Positions 8,585 to 17,465 of a DNA stretch of 64,000 bases are shown in pieces. The notes beneath the pieces are model-generated. The model saw only the letters and a list, made by a program, of their open reading frames with translations. It was not told the origin of the DNA and made no database searches. This DNA comes from Pedobacter sp. BS3 (lineage in GTDB: Bacteria; Bacteroidota; Bacteroidia; Sphingobacteriales; Sphingobacteriaceae): assembly GCF_008274585.1 (NCBI RefSeq), contig NZ_VTRT01000002.1:62001-126000 (forward strand), in the 5' to 3' direction. Position 1 is the stretch's first letter. Each line of letters opens with the position of its first letter. Position numbers and translations under genes: made by a program.

Positions 8585-8806
8585 ATGATAACGTCAGACC
8601 ATTTAGAAGCCTACGGTAAAATGATAAAGCAGTTGCGTTTATTTAGACAAATGAGCCAGGCGCAATTAGCTGAAGAAGCTGGATTAAGAGTTGCAACTAT
8701 CTCTGATATAGAAGCTGGGAAAGCAAATTTCAACATCAATACCTTAATTAGAATTTCTGCCGCATTGAAATGTGAAATAGAAATCATACTTACTCCCGTT
8801 AAATAA
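8585..8806 (+). CDS. XRE-family DNA-binding protein
   Basis: A 73-residue protein that is essentially one Cro/CI helix-turn-helix domain: QLRLFRQMSQAQLAEEAGLR (recognition region VATISDIEAGKANFN) and the helix-5 segment TLIRISAALKCEIEI. Antitoxin HipB-like proteins also have this size. It stands alone, with the late operon converging on it from the right. Confidence 0.8.
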   Translation: MITSDHLEAYGKMIKQLRLFRQMSQAQLAEEAGLRVATISDIEAGKANFNINTLIRISAALKCEIEIILTPVK

Positions 8807-8883
8807 TTTTCCCTCAATTTATTTTCAAATAATTACAGTGCTGGCTATCGCTGATGGTGGTAGCTTGCCTGTAACTGGTAGCT

Positions 8884-9378
8884 TTATCTCTTAAACACTA
8901 ATGCTACAACGAAAATTACAACAATAACCAGCAGAATCACCCTGCCGCCTGCATTGGAAACAACCGTCTTGTCCGCCTCAACCTGCTTATTTTTATTCAG
9001 ATTTTTACCTGCGCTGTCCACCTTAATCTTAGCCTCAACCTTAACCTTGGCACTGTTATCTTTTTTAACGGTCTTAGAGCCGCTAATTTTGCTGTTATCC
9101 GACTTGCTTTTTGTGCCTGTAGTGGTAGTTCGCTTGATAAGGCTGCCGGTTTCCCGGTCAAATTCTTCCTCTACCGTGGTAAAGGTGTCACGCTGCTCAA
9201 CCTTAACCTCAACCTGGGTCTTATCCTCAGTCTCAACCTTAACCTCAACCTCACTATCGGTTTTAACCTCTGTCTCCGACTTTAGCTCAACCGCCTGCAA
9301 AACTTTAGTTGTGGCGGCTTTGCGGGTGCCGCAGGAACATATTCCCGATATCAGGAAAACGATAATTAACGATCTCAT
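8884..9378 (-). CDS. probable unimolecular spanin
   Basis: A 164-residue protein with a lipoprotein signal at the N-terminus (SLIIVFLISGICSCG, likely lipidated Cys16). It has a long polar Lys/Glu/Val-rich middle and a single C-terminal transmembrane helix (VILLVIVVIFVVALVFKR). A lipid anchor at one end and an inner-membrane helix at the other is the design of u-spanins, which join the two membranes in the last step of lysis. It overlaps the putative holin by 4 nt and follows the endolysin, completing a lysis cassette. The function is inferred from architecture and position. Confidence 0.7.
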   Translation of the reverse strand: MRSLIIVFLISGICSCGTRKAATTKVLQAVELKSETEVKTDSEVEVKVETEDKTQVEVKVEQRDTFTTVEEEFDRETGSLIKRTTTTGTKSKSDNSKISGSKTVKKDNSAKVKVEAKIKVDSAGKNLNKNKQVEADKTVVSNAGGRVILLVIVVIFVVALVFKR

Positions 9379-9668
9379 TCTTCTTTTTTTATGGTCACCT
9401 GGTCACCTGATTTTATGCCGTCATCTGATGGCTCTTTATCCCGGTGAAAAAACGTCAGGATATTTTGAACGGTAACAATACCTATGAGCAATAATAATGT
9501 GATAAGCAGCGCAAAAAAAGCCTTTAGATGTATTTCTGTTTGTATACGGTTCCAAATTACCATATAGCAAATCAGGCACACGAACACAAAAGCGGTAATA
9601 CGCCGGTAACTTGCTTTGCCATCATTATCCTCAAATGATGGGCGAATCCAGTTTATTAATCTTTTCAT
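9375..9668 (-). CDS. putative holin
   Basis: A 97-residue protein with two predicted transmembrane helices (about residues 25-41 and 50-70) and a charged C-terminus. It lies between endolysin and spanin with 4-nt overlaps on both sides. Size, topology and position fit a class II-type holin; no sequence family is recognised. Confidence 0.6.
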   Translation of the reverse strand: MKRLINWIRPSFEDNDGKASYRRITAFVFVCLICYMVIWNRIQTEIHLKAFFALLITLLLLIGIVTVQNILTFFHRDKEPSDDGIKSGDQVTIKKEE

Positions 9669-10234
9669 ATAGCAACACGACTAAACCAGGAAGACAGAAA
9701 CACTTCCTGTGATGGTGAATTACGAATAATATTTAAGTATCGCTCACCCTGTAATATGTTGAGCAGTTTTAGCAACTGTTTTTTGTTCGGCTGCTTTTGA
9801 TAGGTGGCTAATGTTTTTGGCCCTATATCTCCATCTACAATTAAATCAGGATATGATGTCTGATTTTTATTGGAGTAGTTAAGGGCTTCCTGTAAGAATT
9901 TGGCCGCTACAGAAGTTCCCATGTTTACACCGGTATCAAATAACTCATTGGCTATATCCTGCTCCGAAATACTATCCAATTTGTTAATATCCCAGAAATG
10001 TACTTTGTAAAAGTCCTGAACCAGGTTTTGTAAATCCGTTCGCGATGCTAATGCTTTATCCAGACTTGCCGGCTTGGCATTCTTTACCTGGTCAACAATG
10101 GGCCACCCTTTCCATGACGGCCAGAAGTTACGGGCAATACCCTTATAGGTTTCGCCGCCACGGTCTGCGGGATTATTGGCATAACCGCCTTCATTTCCCA
10201 TTGTTAGCTGAAATGCTGTACTGAAATTTGCCAT
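9665..10234 (-). CDS. endolysin, glycoside hydrolase family 108
   Basis: A 189-residue muramidase-like enzyme. The N-terminus has the GH108 signature GNEGGYANNPADRGGETYKG with the catalytic Glu at residue 15. The C-terminal part (PDLIVDGDIGPKTLATYQ) resembles a small peptidoglycan-binding segment. It cleaves cell-wall glycan at lysis. No signal peptide is visible, so it should need the adjacent holin. Confidence 0.88.
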   Translation of the reverse strand: MANFSTAFQLTMGNEGGYANNPADRGGETYKGIARNFWPSWKGWPIVDQVKNAKPASLDKALASRTDLQNLVQDFYKVHFWDINKLDSISEQDIANELFDTGVNMGTSVAAKFLQEALNYSNKNQTSYPDLIVDGDIGPKTLATYQKQPNKKQLLKLLNILQGERYLNIIRNSPSQEVFLSSWFSRVAI

Positions 10235-10238
10235 AACT

Positions 10239-10544
10239 TTATTTTTTATTCTCCAATGTGGTTACACGTTGGTCAAGTAATCTAACCTGCGTTGACGTGG
10301 CATTGATTTGATTTTGCAACGACTGCATAAATATCTGTGTATCTTTTGTGCTGCCTTTGCCATCGTTTTTTAGTTCGATAATTTGAGCCTGAACATCGGT
10401 TATTTTATCCCCCTGACGCTCTATAGCCGAAGTTATTTTTGTGATAAACATCACCCCAGCGGTCAGGTAACTACAGAATAGTATCAAATCCTTTGCTTTG
10501 AATTGCAAATCTTCCCAGGCTGTTGGTTTTCTCTTGTCTTCCAT
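10239..10544 (-). CDS. small membrane protein with coiled coil
   Basis: 101 residues with one hydrophobic helix (LILFCSYLTAGVMFITKI, about 20-37) followed by a coiled coil with heptads to the C-terminus (VRLLDQRVTTLENKK). It is placed directly before the endolysin. It could be a second lysis-membrane protein, such as an XhlA-like holin partner, but no family is certain. Confidence 0.5.
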   Translation of the reverse strand: MEDKRKPTAWEDLQFKAKDLILFCSYLTAGVMFITKITSAIERQGDKITDVQAQIIELKNDGKGSTKDTQIFMQSLQNQINATSTQVRLLDQRVTTLENKK

Positions 10545-10546
10545 AG

Positions 10547-11395
10547 TTATTTTCTGTTTAAAATTGCTTGTGCTGCTCTTATATGATGAGATAGATAAAT
10601 AGCTTGTTGGTCACTCAAGGCTGATGAGCCTATGATAGCTATATTAATAATCCTACGTGTTATATTTGCAGCTACAGGCGGGCTTGCAAGAGGCGAATCA
10701 TTCCTTCCACAAATTACAAAATTATTATTTGGCTTAGATAAGGTAGAAGTATTTGAACCTAATAAAATCCCATTCTTACGAGCAAATTGCTGTGTTCCGT
10801 TTGATTTACTATATTGAATATGAAGTCCAATCCCATTAGGTACACCAACAGAAGTAATAGCAGTGGTATTACATCTTCCATCATAATTACCGGCATTTAT
10901 TCTGGTTGATATAGCTTTAATAATACCAGTATCATTAGTTCCTATTTCAATTGGAGTAACACCAGAAATTGGAGCATCATCTGAATATGTACTAACAGCT
11001 AACCATGAATCATCATCATCTTCTATTGAAGGATTATAATAAATTATACCATATCCAGTAGTTCCGTCACTTTGTATACCAATCGAATTAAAGTTCATTG
11101 TTCCTTTCCATACAATTCTAAAAGCATCATCTGCATCACGCGGATCTTTAAGGTTGTACATACAGGTAATATCAGTTCCTCCCATAAATGGGTGTATCGC
11201 TTTTATGCCGTCCCAAGCTCCACAGGCTTTTAAAGTCTTAACCATATAATCCACATATAACCTTGCTTCTTTACCAGTATAATTGCCTTCTCCGTTTATG
11301 TTAGCATCATTATCCAGTCCGGCAGCGTCAATAAAGTTGATAGCATCTTTATCGAAAAACCTTAACCTCTTATTATTGAATGTAAGTACTGCCAT
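10547..11395 (-). CDS. putative receptor-binding tail protein, paralogue 1
   Basis: A 282-residue protein related to the next upstream gene product. Both contain FIDAA, a Y-x-F/P-F-x-G segment, a W-x-GT-x-N segment and GIQSDG-TGYG. The body is beta-rich with many Gly, Asn and Ser, as in lectin-like tail tips. It lies after the tail fibre gene, where receptor-binding proteins usually sit. Function is inferred from position and composition. Confidence 0.5.
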   Translation of the reverse strand: MAVLTFNNKRLRFFDKDAINFIDAAGLDNDANINGEGNYTGKEARLYVDYMVKTLKACGAWDGIKAIHPFMGGTDITCMYNLKDPRDADDAFRIVWKGTMNFNSIGIQSDGTTGYGIIYYNPSIEDDDDSWLAVSTYSDDAPISGVTPIEIGTNDTGIIKAISTRINAGNYDGRCNTTAITSVGVPNGIGLHIQYSKSNGTQQFARKNGILLGSNTSTLSKPNNNFVICGRNDSPLASPPVAANITRRIINIAIIGSSALSDQQAIYLSHHIRAAQAILNRK

Positions 11396-12150
11396 TATAC
11401 TCCCCTATATGCCCGCTGAGCAGCTGTGATTAGATGTTGGAAATACAAGTTCTGATTAACAGTAATATCATATCCAATCATAGCAAAACCAACAGTATCC
11501 ATTCCCATAATCTGAATACCAGAAGATCCAGAATTAACTGCCAAGATGGTTATAGGATAAGTACTTTTGACTACAGCAGTATTAGTTGATCCTATCTGAT
11601 TATTTAAGCTATAATAAGTTGTTCCTGATACTCTAAATATGGAAGAATATCCAGTACGTATTGTTGTACTTAAACTCATAGTCTGACTGGAATTAGCTCT
11701 ACCTGTTCTTATTGATAAAGTACCATTCATATAAGCTCCACCTGCACCAGATGCATCATTTGATGTTCCTATATATCTAATAGTAGATTGAGTATTATTT
11801 TGAGCTGTAACATATACACCCAAATAAATATTATCTCCAAAATTATTAGGAATAAAATTAGTATTCCCATATCCTGTACTTCCATCTGACTGAATACCAA
11901 GAGCACTATGATTTACTGTTCCATGCCATTCTATACTATATTCTGCTGGATTCAAAAAATTAATAGCTCTACTATTAGAGTCGCTTCCAGCAAAAGGATA
12001 AACTGCTCCTGTTGTTAATCCAGTTATCTTACAAGCGTTATCAATAGCATTGATGTACAGCAGACTGGCCCTATCATTTCTGATATTACCATTGTCATCT
12101 GCTGCATCAATGAAATCTTTTGCCCGTTTTGAAAGATATATCCTGCTCAT
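11395..12150 (-). CDS. putative receptor-binding tail protein, paralogue 2
   Basis: 251 residues, sharing with its neighbour the sequence GIQSDGSTGYG and the FIDAADDNGN N-terminal region. It overlaps that gene by one base and starts 1 bp after the fibre stop codon. The DNA is strikingly AT-rich: 23-28% GC in sampled 60-bp rows, against about 52% in a sampled row of the adjacent fibre gene. That points to recent acquisition of a host-range module. Confidence 0.5.
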   Translation of the reverse strand: MSRIYLSKRAKDFIDAADDNGNIRNDRASLLYINAIDNACKITGLTTGAVYPFAGSDSNSRAINFLNPAEYSIEWHGTVNHSALGIQSDGSTGYGNTNFIPNNFGDNIYLGVYVTAQNNTQSTIRYIGTSNDASGAGGAYMNGTLSIRTGRANSSQTMSLSTTIRTGYSSIFRVSGTTYYSLNNQIGSTNTAVVKSTYPITILAVNSGSSGIQIMGMDTVGFAMIGYDITVNQNLYFQHLITAAQRAYRGV

Positions 12151-12151
12151 T

Positions 12152-14590
12152 TTACCACCTCCTTACTTCGTTATCATCTATGGCTAGATAGGTATAGGTA
12201 CCGTCATCATACATTTGTCCGAGGTACATTACCTTATCATCATCGGGTGTAATGGTAGCCCGGTCACTGGTATAAGTAGCTCCGGTTATGGCATCTATCA
12301 CATCGGTATCCATCACGAAGCCTTCAATCTCTTCATCATTCGCCGAAATATCCCCGTATTGGTTAACGCTTAGTGAGCGATTTGTAGAACCAGACAATAA
12401 AGCATTTGACAGAGCTTTAACCAGAGCATTTACATTTGTCCCATCGTAGAACTTCAATTCACCAGCGTTATTCCACACAGCACCGCTTTCAGTACCAGTA
12501 TAATCTGTAGATGACGGTGCAAGGTTTATTTGTGCATTAGTAGAGGTATTGGCCGCTACAGTTACATGGCTGTTTTTTGCCGTTGCAGTGCCGAATAAAC
12601 CCTTTGTAAAGCTCCACGATGCTGCGATGTTGACAGTTTGTGTTTTCAGCCAGTTCCAGAAGTAGATAAGGCCACGACGGCTAACAAACTTATTATCTTC
12701 AGAAGGAGTGGTTTGCGTTTGTAAGTCTGCATCTGCGGCCAGCGTGCCGGTTAATTTAGCGTCTATGGCAGATTGTAACCCGCTTATATCGGCTATAGTT
12801 GTGCCATGTGGATTGCCAGTTGTCTGGCTATGGTCATAAGCTATTTTACCTCTATCACCCCGATAGGCTGTAGAAGAAGTTTCACCTAAAGCTAAATCAC
12901 TGCCTATACTTATATAGGCACTTCCACTCCATCTATAGGTAATATTGGTATCTGTGTCTACATAAATCTTTCCCGTTTCTGGGGTATAAGGATTGCCATC
13001 AGAATCATTAAATGTTGTGGAATCTACATAAGTGCCTTCTAAAACATCATCAACAAACCCAGGTAGCTGCGAGGCGGGTATTAGTCCATCAACTAAATCT
13101 GCTTTTGCATCGAGGTAACCAGCTATACTTGCATTATCCCGGGCATCTCCTTCTATACTTTCAAAATCAGATGGCTTAGCATCCAGTTGAGACTTTGTTA
13201 CAAACTCATCAGGCTCTTCTGCTTCCTGGCCTTTGGCCTTACCCGAAAATGTTACATTACCTTCACCATCCACAAAGAATGCGATAAAGTCATCGGCTAC
13301 GCCACCATAAAGCCTGTTCCTTACACAGAAATTATTATCGCCGTCTATAAAGAAGTCCCAGAAAAATCGCTGTACTGTTCCGTCAAGAGTGTAGCTTATC
13401 AGCTCAACACTCGGAGCTGCTATAGCCGGCGTATCAGTGAACCGGCCTACACGGAGTACAGCATCGGTGCCAAGTAATTGAAATGCCCGGTTGATTCGTT
13501 CTTCAACATCACTCTTATTACCTACAGCGACCCGGTTAAGAAACTTATTTAAAGCCGAAAATGTATTCGGCTCATTCAGCTTCGCAAAATTACCAACCGG
13601 TACCGGCTGGCCTGATGCTCCGGAACTCGTAACAATAAAGCTGCGTAGCTTAATATATCCCTCATCAGGATCAGGCTCATCCGCAGCTTCCGTGGCTTCA
13701 CCTTCTTTCCAGGAATAAACACCGTCACTATTACCTTGTAAGATGTCAATTCGTGGATAATCTTCATCGCCCGGAGTAACATCCAATGTTGCAGGATCCT
13801 CCGGAGCAATTATATTACCACTTTCATCCCGCCATATCCATAGGTCTACCGTAACAGTCCATGGTTCATCATCCGTATTAAATACAGCGGTACCGGGTTC
13901 CACAACCCCGGGCGTAACAGTTCCGCCACCAGATCCGCCTATGTCTGAAGTACTAACCTTTACAACAGTGCCATCCGGTTTGATGGCCAGTATATAATCA
14001 GTCGGTACCGATGGTTGAACACCATTCAGCTGTACATCGCCGTTATTGACAGTTATACCTCCAACAGTCATACGACGGTTAGAAGTATCGCCAGTGGCCA
14101 ATACATTATCAAGGGTAGTTTTCAACTCCTGCGGTACCTTAAACCAGGTTGTACCATTACTAACCAGGTAATCACCAACTGCAAGATCAATCTCATCATC
14201 ATTGCCTGATAATTCTGGTGGTACTTGGCCTTCAACCGTAATGATATATGTCCAGCCGTTGTTACTTTCGTCAGGATCCGGAAGGTTAGGAATATTGTTT
14301 AAAGCATCATAGCCACCTTTAGGAATAAAGGCTCCGACAACCTCCAATTGCTCGGCCGGCACCTTTCCGTTTGCGTCCAGTGTGGCCACACCATTAGCCG
14401 CTCCCTTTTGGGTAACCGGTATATAATCGGCCGGGTTAAAATTTAAACCAGGTATGAGTGCGATAAGATCGTTTATTGTGAACGTTAAGTTCTCGGCGGT
14501 ACCGCCTCCACCGGGAACCCGGGCCACAATAAAGATGTCGGTGCCGAGCGGCGCCTTTCGGGTTACCTGCGATATTTTCTTATCTGCCAT
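12152..14590 (-). CDS. tail fibre protein
   Basis: An 812-residue fibre-like protein. The N-terminal region (MADKKISQVTRKAPLGTDIF) probably attaches to the tail. The remainder contains fibre-type modules: GVATLDANGKVPAEQLE twice in variant form (also LVDGLIPASQLPG), and STAYRGDRGKIAYDHSQTTG followed by NPHGTTIADISGLQSAIDAK, a motif found in many phage fibres. It lies between the connector-like gene and the two receptor-binding candidates. Confidence 0.78.
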   Translation of the reverse strand: MADKKISQVTRKAPLGTDIFIVARVPGGGGTAENLTFTINDLIALIPGLNFNPADYIPVTQKGAANGVATLDANGKVPAEQLEVVGAFIPKGGYDALNNIPNLPDPDESNNGWTYIITVEGQVPPELSGNDDEIDLAVGDYLVSNGTTWFKVPQELKTTLDNVLATGDTSNRRMTVGGITVNNGDVQLNGVQPSVPTDYILAIKPDGTVVKVSTSDIGGSGGGTVTPGVVEPGTAVFNTDDEPWTVTVDLWIWRDESGNIIAPEDPATLDVTPGDEDYPRIDILQGNSDGVYSWKEGEATEAADEPDPDEGYIKLRSFIVTSSGASGQPVPVGNFAKLNEPNTFSALNKFLNRVAVGNKSDVEERINRAFQLLGTDAVLRVGRFTDTPAIAAPSVELISYTLDGTVQRFFWDFFIDGDNNFCVRNRLYGGVADDFIAFFVDGEGNVTFSGKAKGQEAEEPDEFVTKSQLDAKPSDFESIEGDARDNASIAGYLDAKADLVDGLIPASQLPGFVDDVLEGTYVDSTTFNDSDGNPYTPETGKIYVDTDTNITYRWSGSAYISIGSDLALGETSSTAYRGDRGKIAYDHSQTTGNPHGTTIADISGLQSAIDAKLTGTLAADADLQTQTTPSEDNKFVSRRGLIYFWNWLKTQTVNIAASWSFTKGLFGTATAKNSHVTVAANTSTNAQINLAPSSTDYTGTESGAVWNNAGELKFYDGTNVNALVKALSNALLSGSTNRSLSVNQYGDISANDEEIEGFVMDTDVIDAITGATYTSDRATITPDDDKVMYLGQMYDDGTYTYLAIDDNEVRRW

Positions 14591-14592
14591 TA

Positions 14593-15183
14593 TTACCTCC
14601 CTATCGCATTAATACGGACATTACCTTTTACGGCTGAATAGTCCTTCTTATGAACACACTTACAGCTGCTACGGAAAAGCGGATAACTGTCAAGGTTCGC
14701 ATTTAGAAAGTCGATCATATCGGACTCATATACCCGGGCGCCCTCTTTTGCCTTAGCCACCAGCTCCGCCCTTGATGCCTTATCAATATTCTCAGAATAC
14801 TCATCCTTTTTATATCGGAGTCCGTATTCAGTGCTGGCTAAATTGGCCTCAGGCAGATAACGTGCGTACGAAGCATAAACCAGGAACGCCCGGCACCCCT
14901 CAAAGTGAATAGTGTACCCGTCCTGCTGGTAATCTTTTCCGTAAAGCAGATCCAAGTACTTCTGCTGATCAGCAGTAGCAACATATTCTGGATCAGCAGC
15001 AAGAGCTCCACGGTATTCATTTACTTTAGTCAAAAAATCATACAAAAGTCCGGCGCCAATGACCGGCTTCAGGTCGAAGTCTTGAGCTTCACGTATGTGT
15101 GGATCCAGCTTCGTAATATCATTCAGGTTCCTGGTAATATTACGATAGCCTTCAAAGTCCTCTATAGTTATTAACTTGTCCAT
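14593..15183 (-). CDS. putative head-tail connector protein
   Basis: A 196-residue soluble protein beginning MDKLITIEDFEGYRNITRNL. Its N-terminal pattern (LDPHIREAQDFDLKPVIGAG) resembles DUF6712-type proteins of Bacteroidota phages as I remember them, a family thought to act like gp6-type connectors. It overlaps the portal gene by one base. Moderate to low certainty. Confidence 0.45.
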   Translation of the reverse strand: MDKLITIEDFEGYRNITRNLNDITKLDPHIREAQDFDLKPVIGAGLLYDFLTKVNEYRGALAADPEYVATADQQKYLDLLYGKDYQQDGYTIHFEGCRAFLVYASYARYLPEANLASTEYGLRYKKDEYSENIDKASRAELVAKAKEGARVYESDMIDFLNANLDSYPLFRSSCKCVHKKDYSAVKGNVRINAIGR

Positions 15184-16295
15184 TATGCTCCGAATACAAG
15201 TTTTTTAATGGCATAATTGCCGGTAGGGTTAATTATATCTTTGTAAAGTGGAATTATCTCCATGAATAGCTCCTCAAACAGCTGACGATCATCGTTAGTG
15301 ACACTGTTATAGAACTTATAGGCGTTATCCAATTCATCGTTAGCACCTATTTTGTCTGCTACTTCGCCATTATGCAGGATTTGAGGCTGCATGAAGGATG
15401 TAATTATGCTTTTCCGGACCGATTTTTCAGTCACTTCAAAGATTTTATCACGGTCCGGAGCTTCAAAGGTTTCCAGAGTAGGGGCTTTTTCTCCTTCAGC
15501 CTCATCGACTTCAACATGCAGGATCCGCTTCGCCCTTGGGCCCTGAAATTTCTCGATACCCTTATTGAATTCCTGACGATCGGTATCCTTTTCAAACTTG
15601 CCGTAAGTGGTAAGTATAGCATCAATCATGAAGTTGCTTTCTACGTTGGTATTTCTCAATACCTGAAGCGCTCCATCGGTACGGATATCGTGTAAAACAG
15701 CATCATAATTGGGAACAGGATAAAGGATAGAATCATCTAAGCCGGTATAATAAATAATCTGGCCTTTGTAGTGATCCCAACCTCCAGCGACATCCACCTG
15801 AGCCTGTATAGCTTCTGGTTTTGGATTGAAAACATTAATAAAATCGATATCCTCCGGCTTTACCCTTCCTTTGCTACGGTCCCAATTGTCGTAAACAGCA
15901 ATCTTCCCGATAAAGCCGGTATCATCTGGAATAGCTAACCGGCAATGTTCAAAGGGAACGATATTAATTTCATCGATCTGGTATAAGGCATTATAGTTAA
16001 ATTGAACGGCATAGCCGTAAAACCGTGCATACTGCATAGATAAAGCCCGAAGCAACTGATCCAGGCGTAATCCTTTACGGTTGACCTTTGCTTTCCAGAA
16101 TTTCAGGTCCTCAAAACCGGCACCGGTGATAAATTTTGCGTGCTGACGGATGCAACCCATGGCAGTACCTGAGCGGCTGGTATCAGCCAGGATCCGCTGA
16201 GGATACAGGTTGTCTTTATCATAAGTGAGGATACCGTACTTGGTATCCTCCTTAATCTCTATAACCTGCTCTATTTCGGTAACGTTAGCACGCAT
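15183..16295 (-). CDS. portal protein
   Basis: A 370-residue protein with portal-like layout: early RILADTSRSGTAMGCIRQHAKFITGAGF, a central segment on conformation and DNA path, and a C-terminal helical region (ITSFMQPQILHNGEVADKIG; NAYKFYNSVTNDDRQLFEEL). Portals form the dodecameric vertex through which DNA is packaged. It lies downstream of the capsid genes instead of next to terminase, which is unusual. Confidence 0.7.
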   Translation of the reverse strand: MRANVTEIEQVIEIKEDTKYGILTYDKDNLYPQRILADTSRSGTAMGCIRQHAKFITGAGFEDLKFWKAKVNRKGLRLDQLLRALSMQYARFYGYAVQFNYNALYQIDEINIVPFEHCRLAIPDDTGFIGKIAVYDNWDRSKGRVKPEDIDFINVFNPKPEAIQAQVDVAGGWDHYKGQIIYYTGLDDSILYPVPNYDAVLHDIRTDGALQVLRNTNVESNFMIDAILTTYGKFEKDTDRQEFNKGIEKFQGPRAKRILHVEVDEAEGEKAPTLETFEAPDRDKIFEVTEKSVRKSIITSFMQPQILHNGEVADKIGANDELDNAYKFYNSVTNDDRQLFEELFMEIIPLYKDIINPTGNYAIKKLVFGA

Positions 16296-16301
16296 AGTAG
16301 G

Positions 16302-16814
16302 TTATTTTTTTTCGGTTCCAGGTTCGCCACTTCCTTTACCTTCAGTACCGCTTTTTGGCTCATCTCCAGCTGGCTTTGCAGGAGTAGACTTCTTACCACC
16401 GGTAGATTTTTCTCCAGCTGGCTTTGCAGGAGTAGACTTCTTACCAGGCTCAAAGCCGGCCGGTGTACTCTCAAACATTTTAGCCATCTTAGGATACTTT
16501 TCTAACACTTCAGCTGCAACCTTATCGGTAAGGTTGGCGTTGGTGTAGTGATCCCCTTTGTAACTCAACAGGGCATCCTTTTTAAGTTTAAACTGTTTTT
16601 CTGACATGTCAATTAAATTTTGAAGGGTTAAACGACTGATTTTAAAATAGGCCTTAGTGATGCAGTTCCCACAGGATTTCTCCAACCGCTCACCGAAGGC
16701 AGCCAGGTGCAATTTCCTGAGCTGCTCAACGGTTTGCGGCTCCCTCCGGCCTAATTCGGCATACCTGGACTGGAGTTCCAGGATGCCATTAAATATTTCT
16801 TCAGGAGACATCAT
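16302..16814 (-). CDS. hypothetical head-region protein with Lys/Pro-rich tail
   Basis: 170 residues. The first 100 are helical with a Cys pair (KSCGNCITKAYFKIS). The last 60 are low complexity with two copies of KKSTPAKPAGE/D. The gene lies between the portal and a structural protein. The tail may bind DNA or be a flexible scaffold; no family recognised. Confidence 0.5.
   Translation of the reverse strand: MMSPEEIFNGILELQSRYAELGRREPQTVEQLRKLHLAAFGERLEKSCGNCITKAYFKISRLTLQNLIDMSEKQFKLKKDALLSYKGDHYTNANLTDKVAAEVLEKYPKMAKMFESTPAGFEPGKKSTPAKPAGEKSTGGKKSTPAKPAGDEPKSGTEGKGSGEPGTEKK
16363..16446. repeat. 36-bp perfect direct repeat in gene
   Basis: 16363-16398 and 16411-16446 are identical (start TCTCCAGCTGGCTTTG, end CTTCTTACCA) with a 48-bp period, in frame. 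They encode the duplicated KKSTPAKPAG block. Confidence 0.9.
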
Positions 16815-17447
16815 CTATGCGCCTCCACCTCCTCCTTCATCTCCTCCCTCACCGTCATCATCAGGCTCAGTCTCATACAGACTATCAAAGATTGTCTTCG
16901 TAGCGCTGTATGTCTCTGCAAAAAGAGTTGCTGGCAGATGAGGCTCACCCTCAGTCTCCAGTGTCTGTGTGGTCAATACAAAAGCCCCCTGTGTGGCTGC
17001 ATCCTTACGGGCACGGGTAACAGTAGACTTCATGCCAACCTCAGCGCCACGAACCTCAAATGCCTGTTCTCCGTCAGCACCTTTCATGTTGTTCTCCGTG
17101 ATGATCACAACGCGGCCACGCACAAGCTTTTCAACTTGTTGCTTAGCAGCTGCTGAAGCTGAGAAAACACGAAAGGTTACTTTGTGTATATACACAGGTA
17201 AACCCATCTCCGGCTGTGTACTATTATCTTCCGGCTCGTGCGAACCGTTAATACCTTCGTACACATAACCGGTTGTATCAGCAGCTAATGCGATATTGGT
17301 AATCAACAGAGGATTGCTCACATCACGTGTAATGGTTGCTTTTTGCCAATCCTCAAAAGCAATAACAACCATCCGGTCCTTCACACCAGCTACCAGTGGA
17401 TTATCGCAATCCACTGTCATATTTTGATTAATTTTTCCGCATAACAT
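16815..17447 (-). CDS. putative structural (tail tube or decoration) protein
   Basis: 210 residues starting MLCGKINQNMTVDCDNPLVA. An AGGAG Shine-Dalgarno-like sequence precedes this ATG, which decides against the longer TTG frame at 17465. The body is beta-rich, and the C-terminus is an acidic/Gly run (EPDDDGEGGDEGGGGGA). Placed just after the major capsid gene, it may be a decoration or tube protein. Confidence 0.5.
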   Translation of the reverse strand: MLCGKINQNMTVDCDNPLVAGVKDRMVVIAFEDWQKATITRDVSNPLLITNIALAADTTGYVYEGINGSHEPEDNSTQPEMGLPVYIHKVTFRVFSASAAAKQQVEKLVRGRVVIITENNMKGADGEQAFEVRGAEVGMKSTVTRARKDAATQGAFVLTTQTLETEGEPHLPATLFAETYSATKTIFDSLYETEPDDDGEGGDEGGGGGA

Positions 17448-17465
17448 ATCCAGGTCTCCTTTCAA

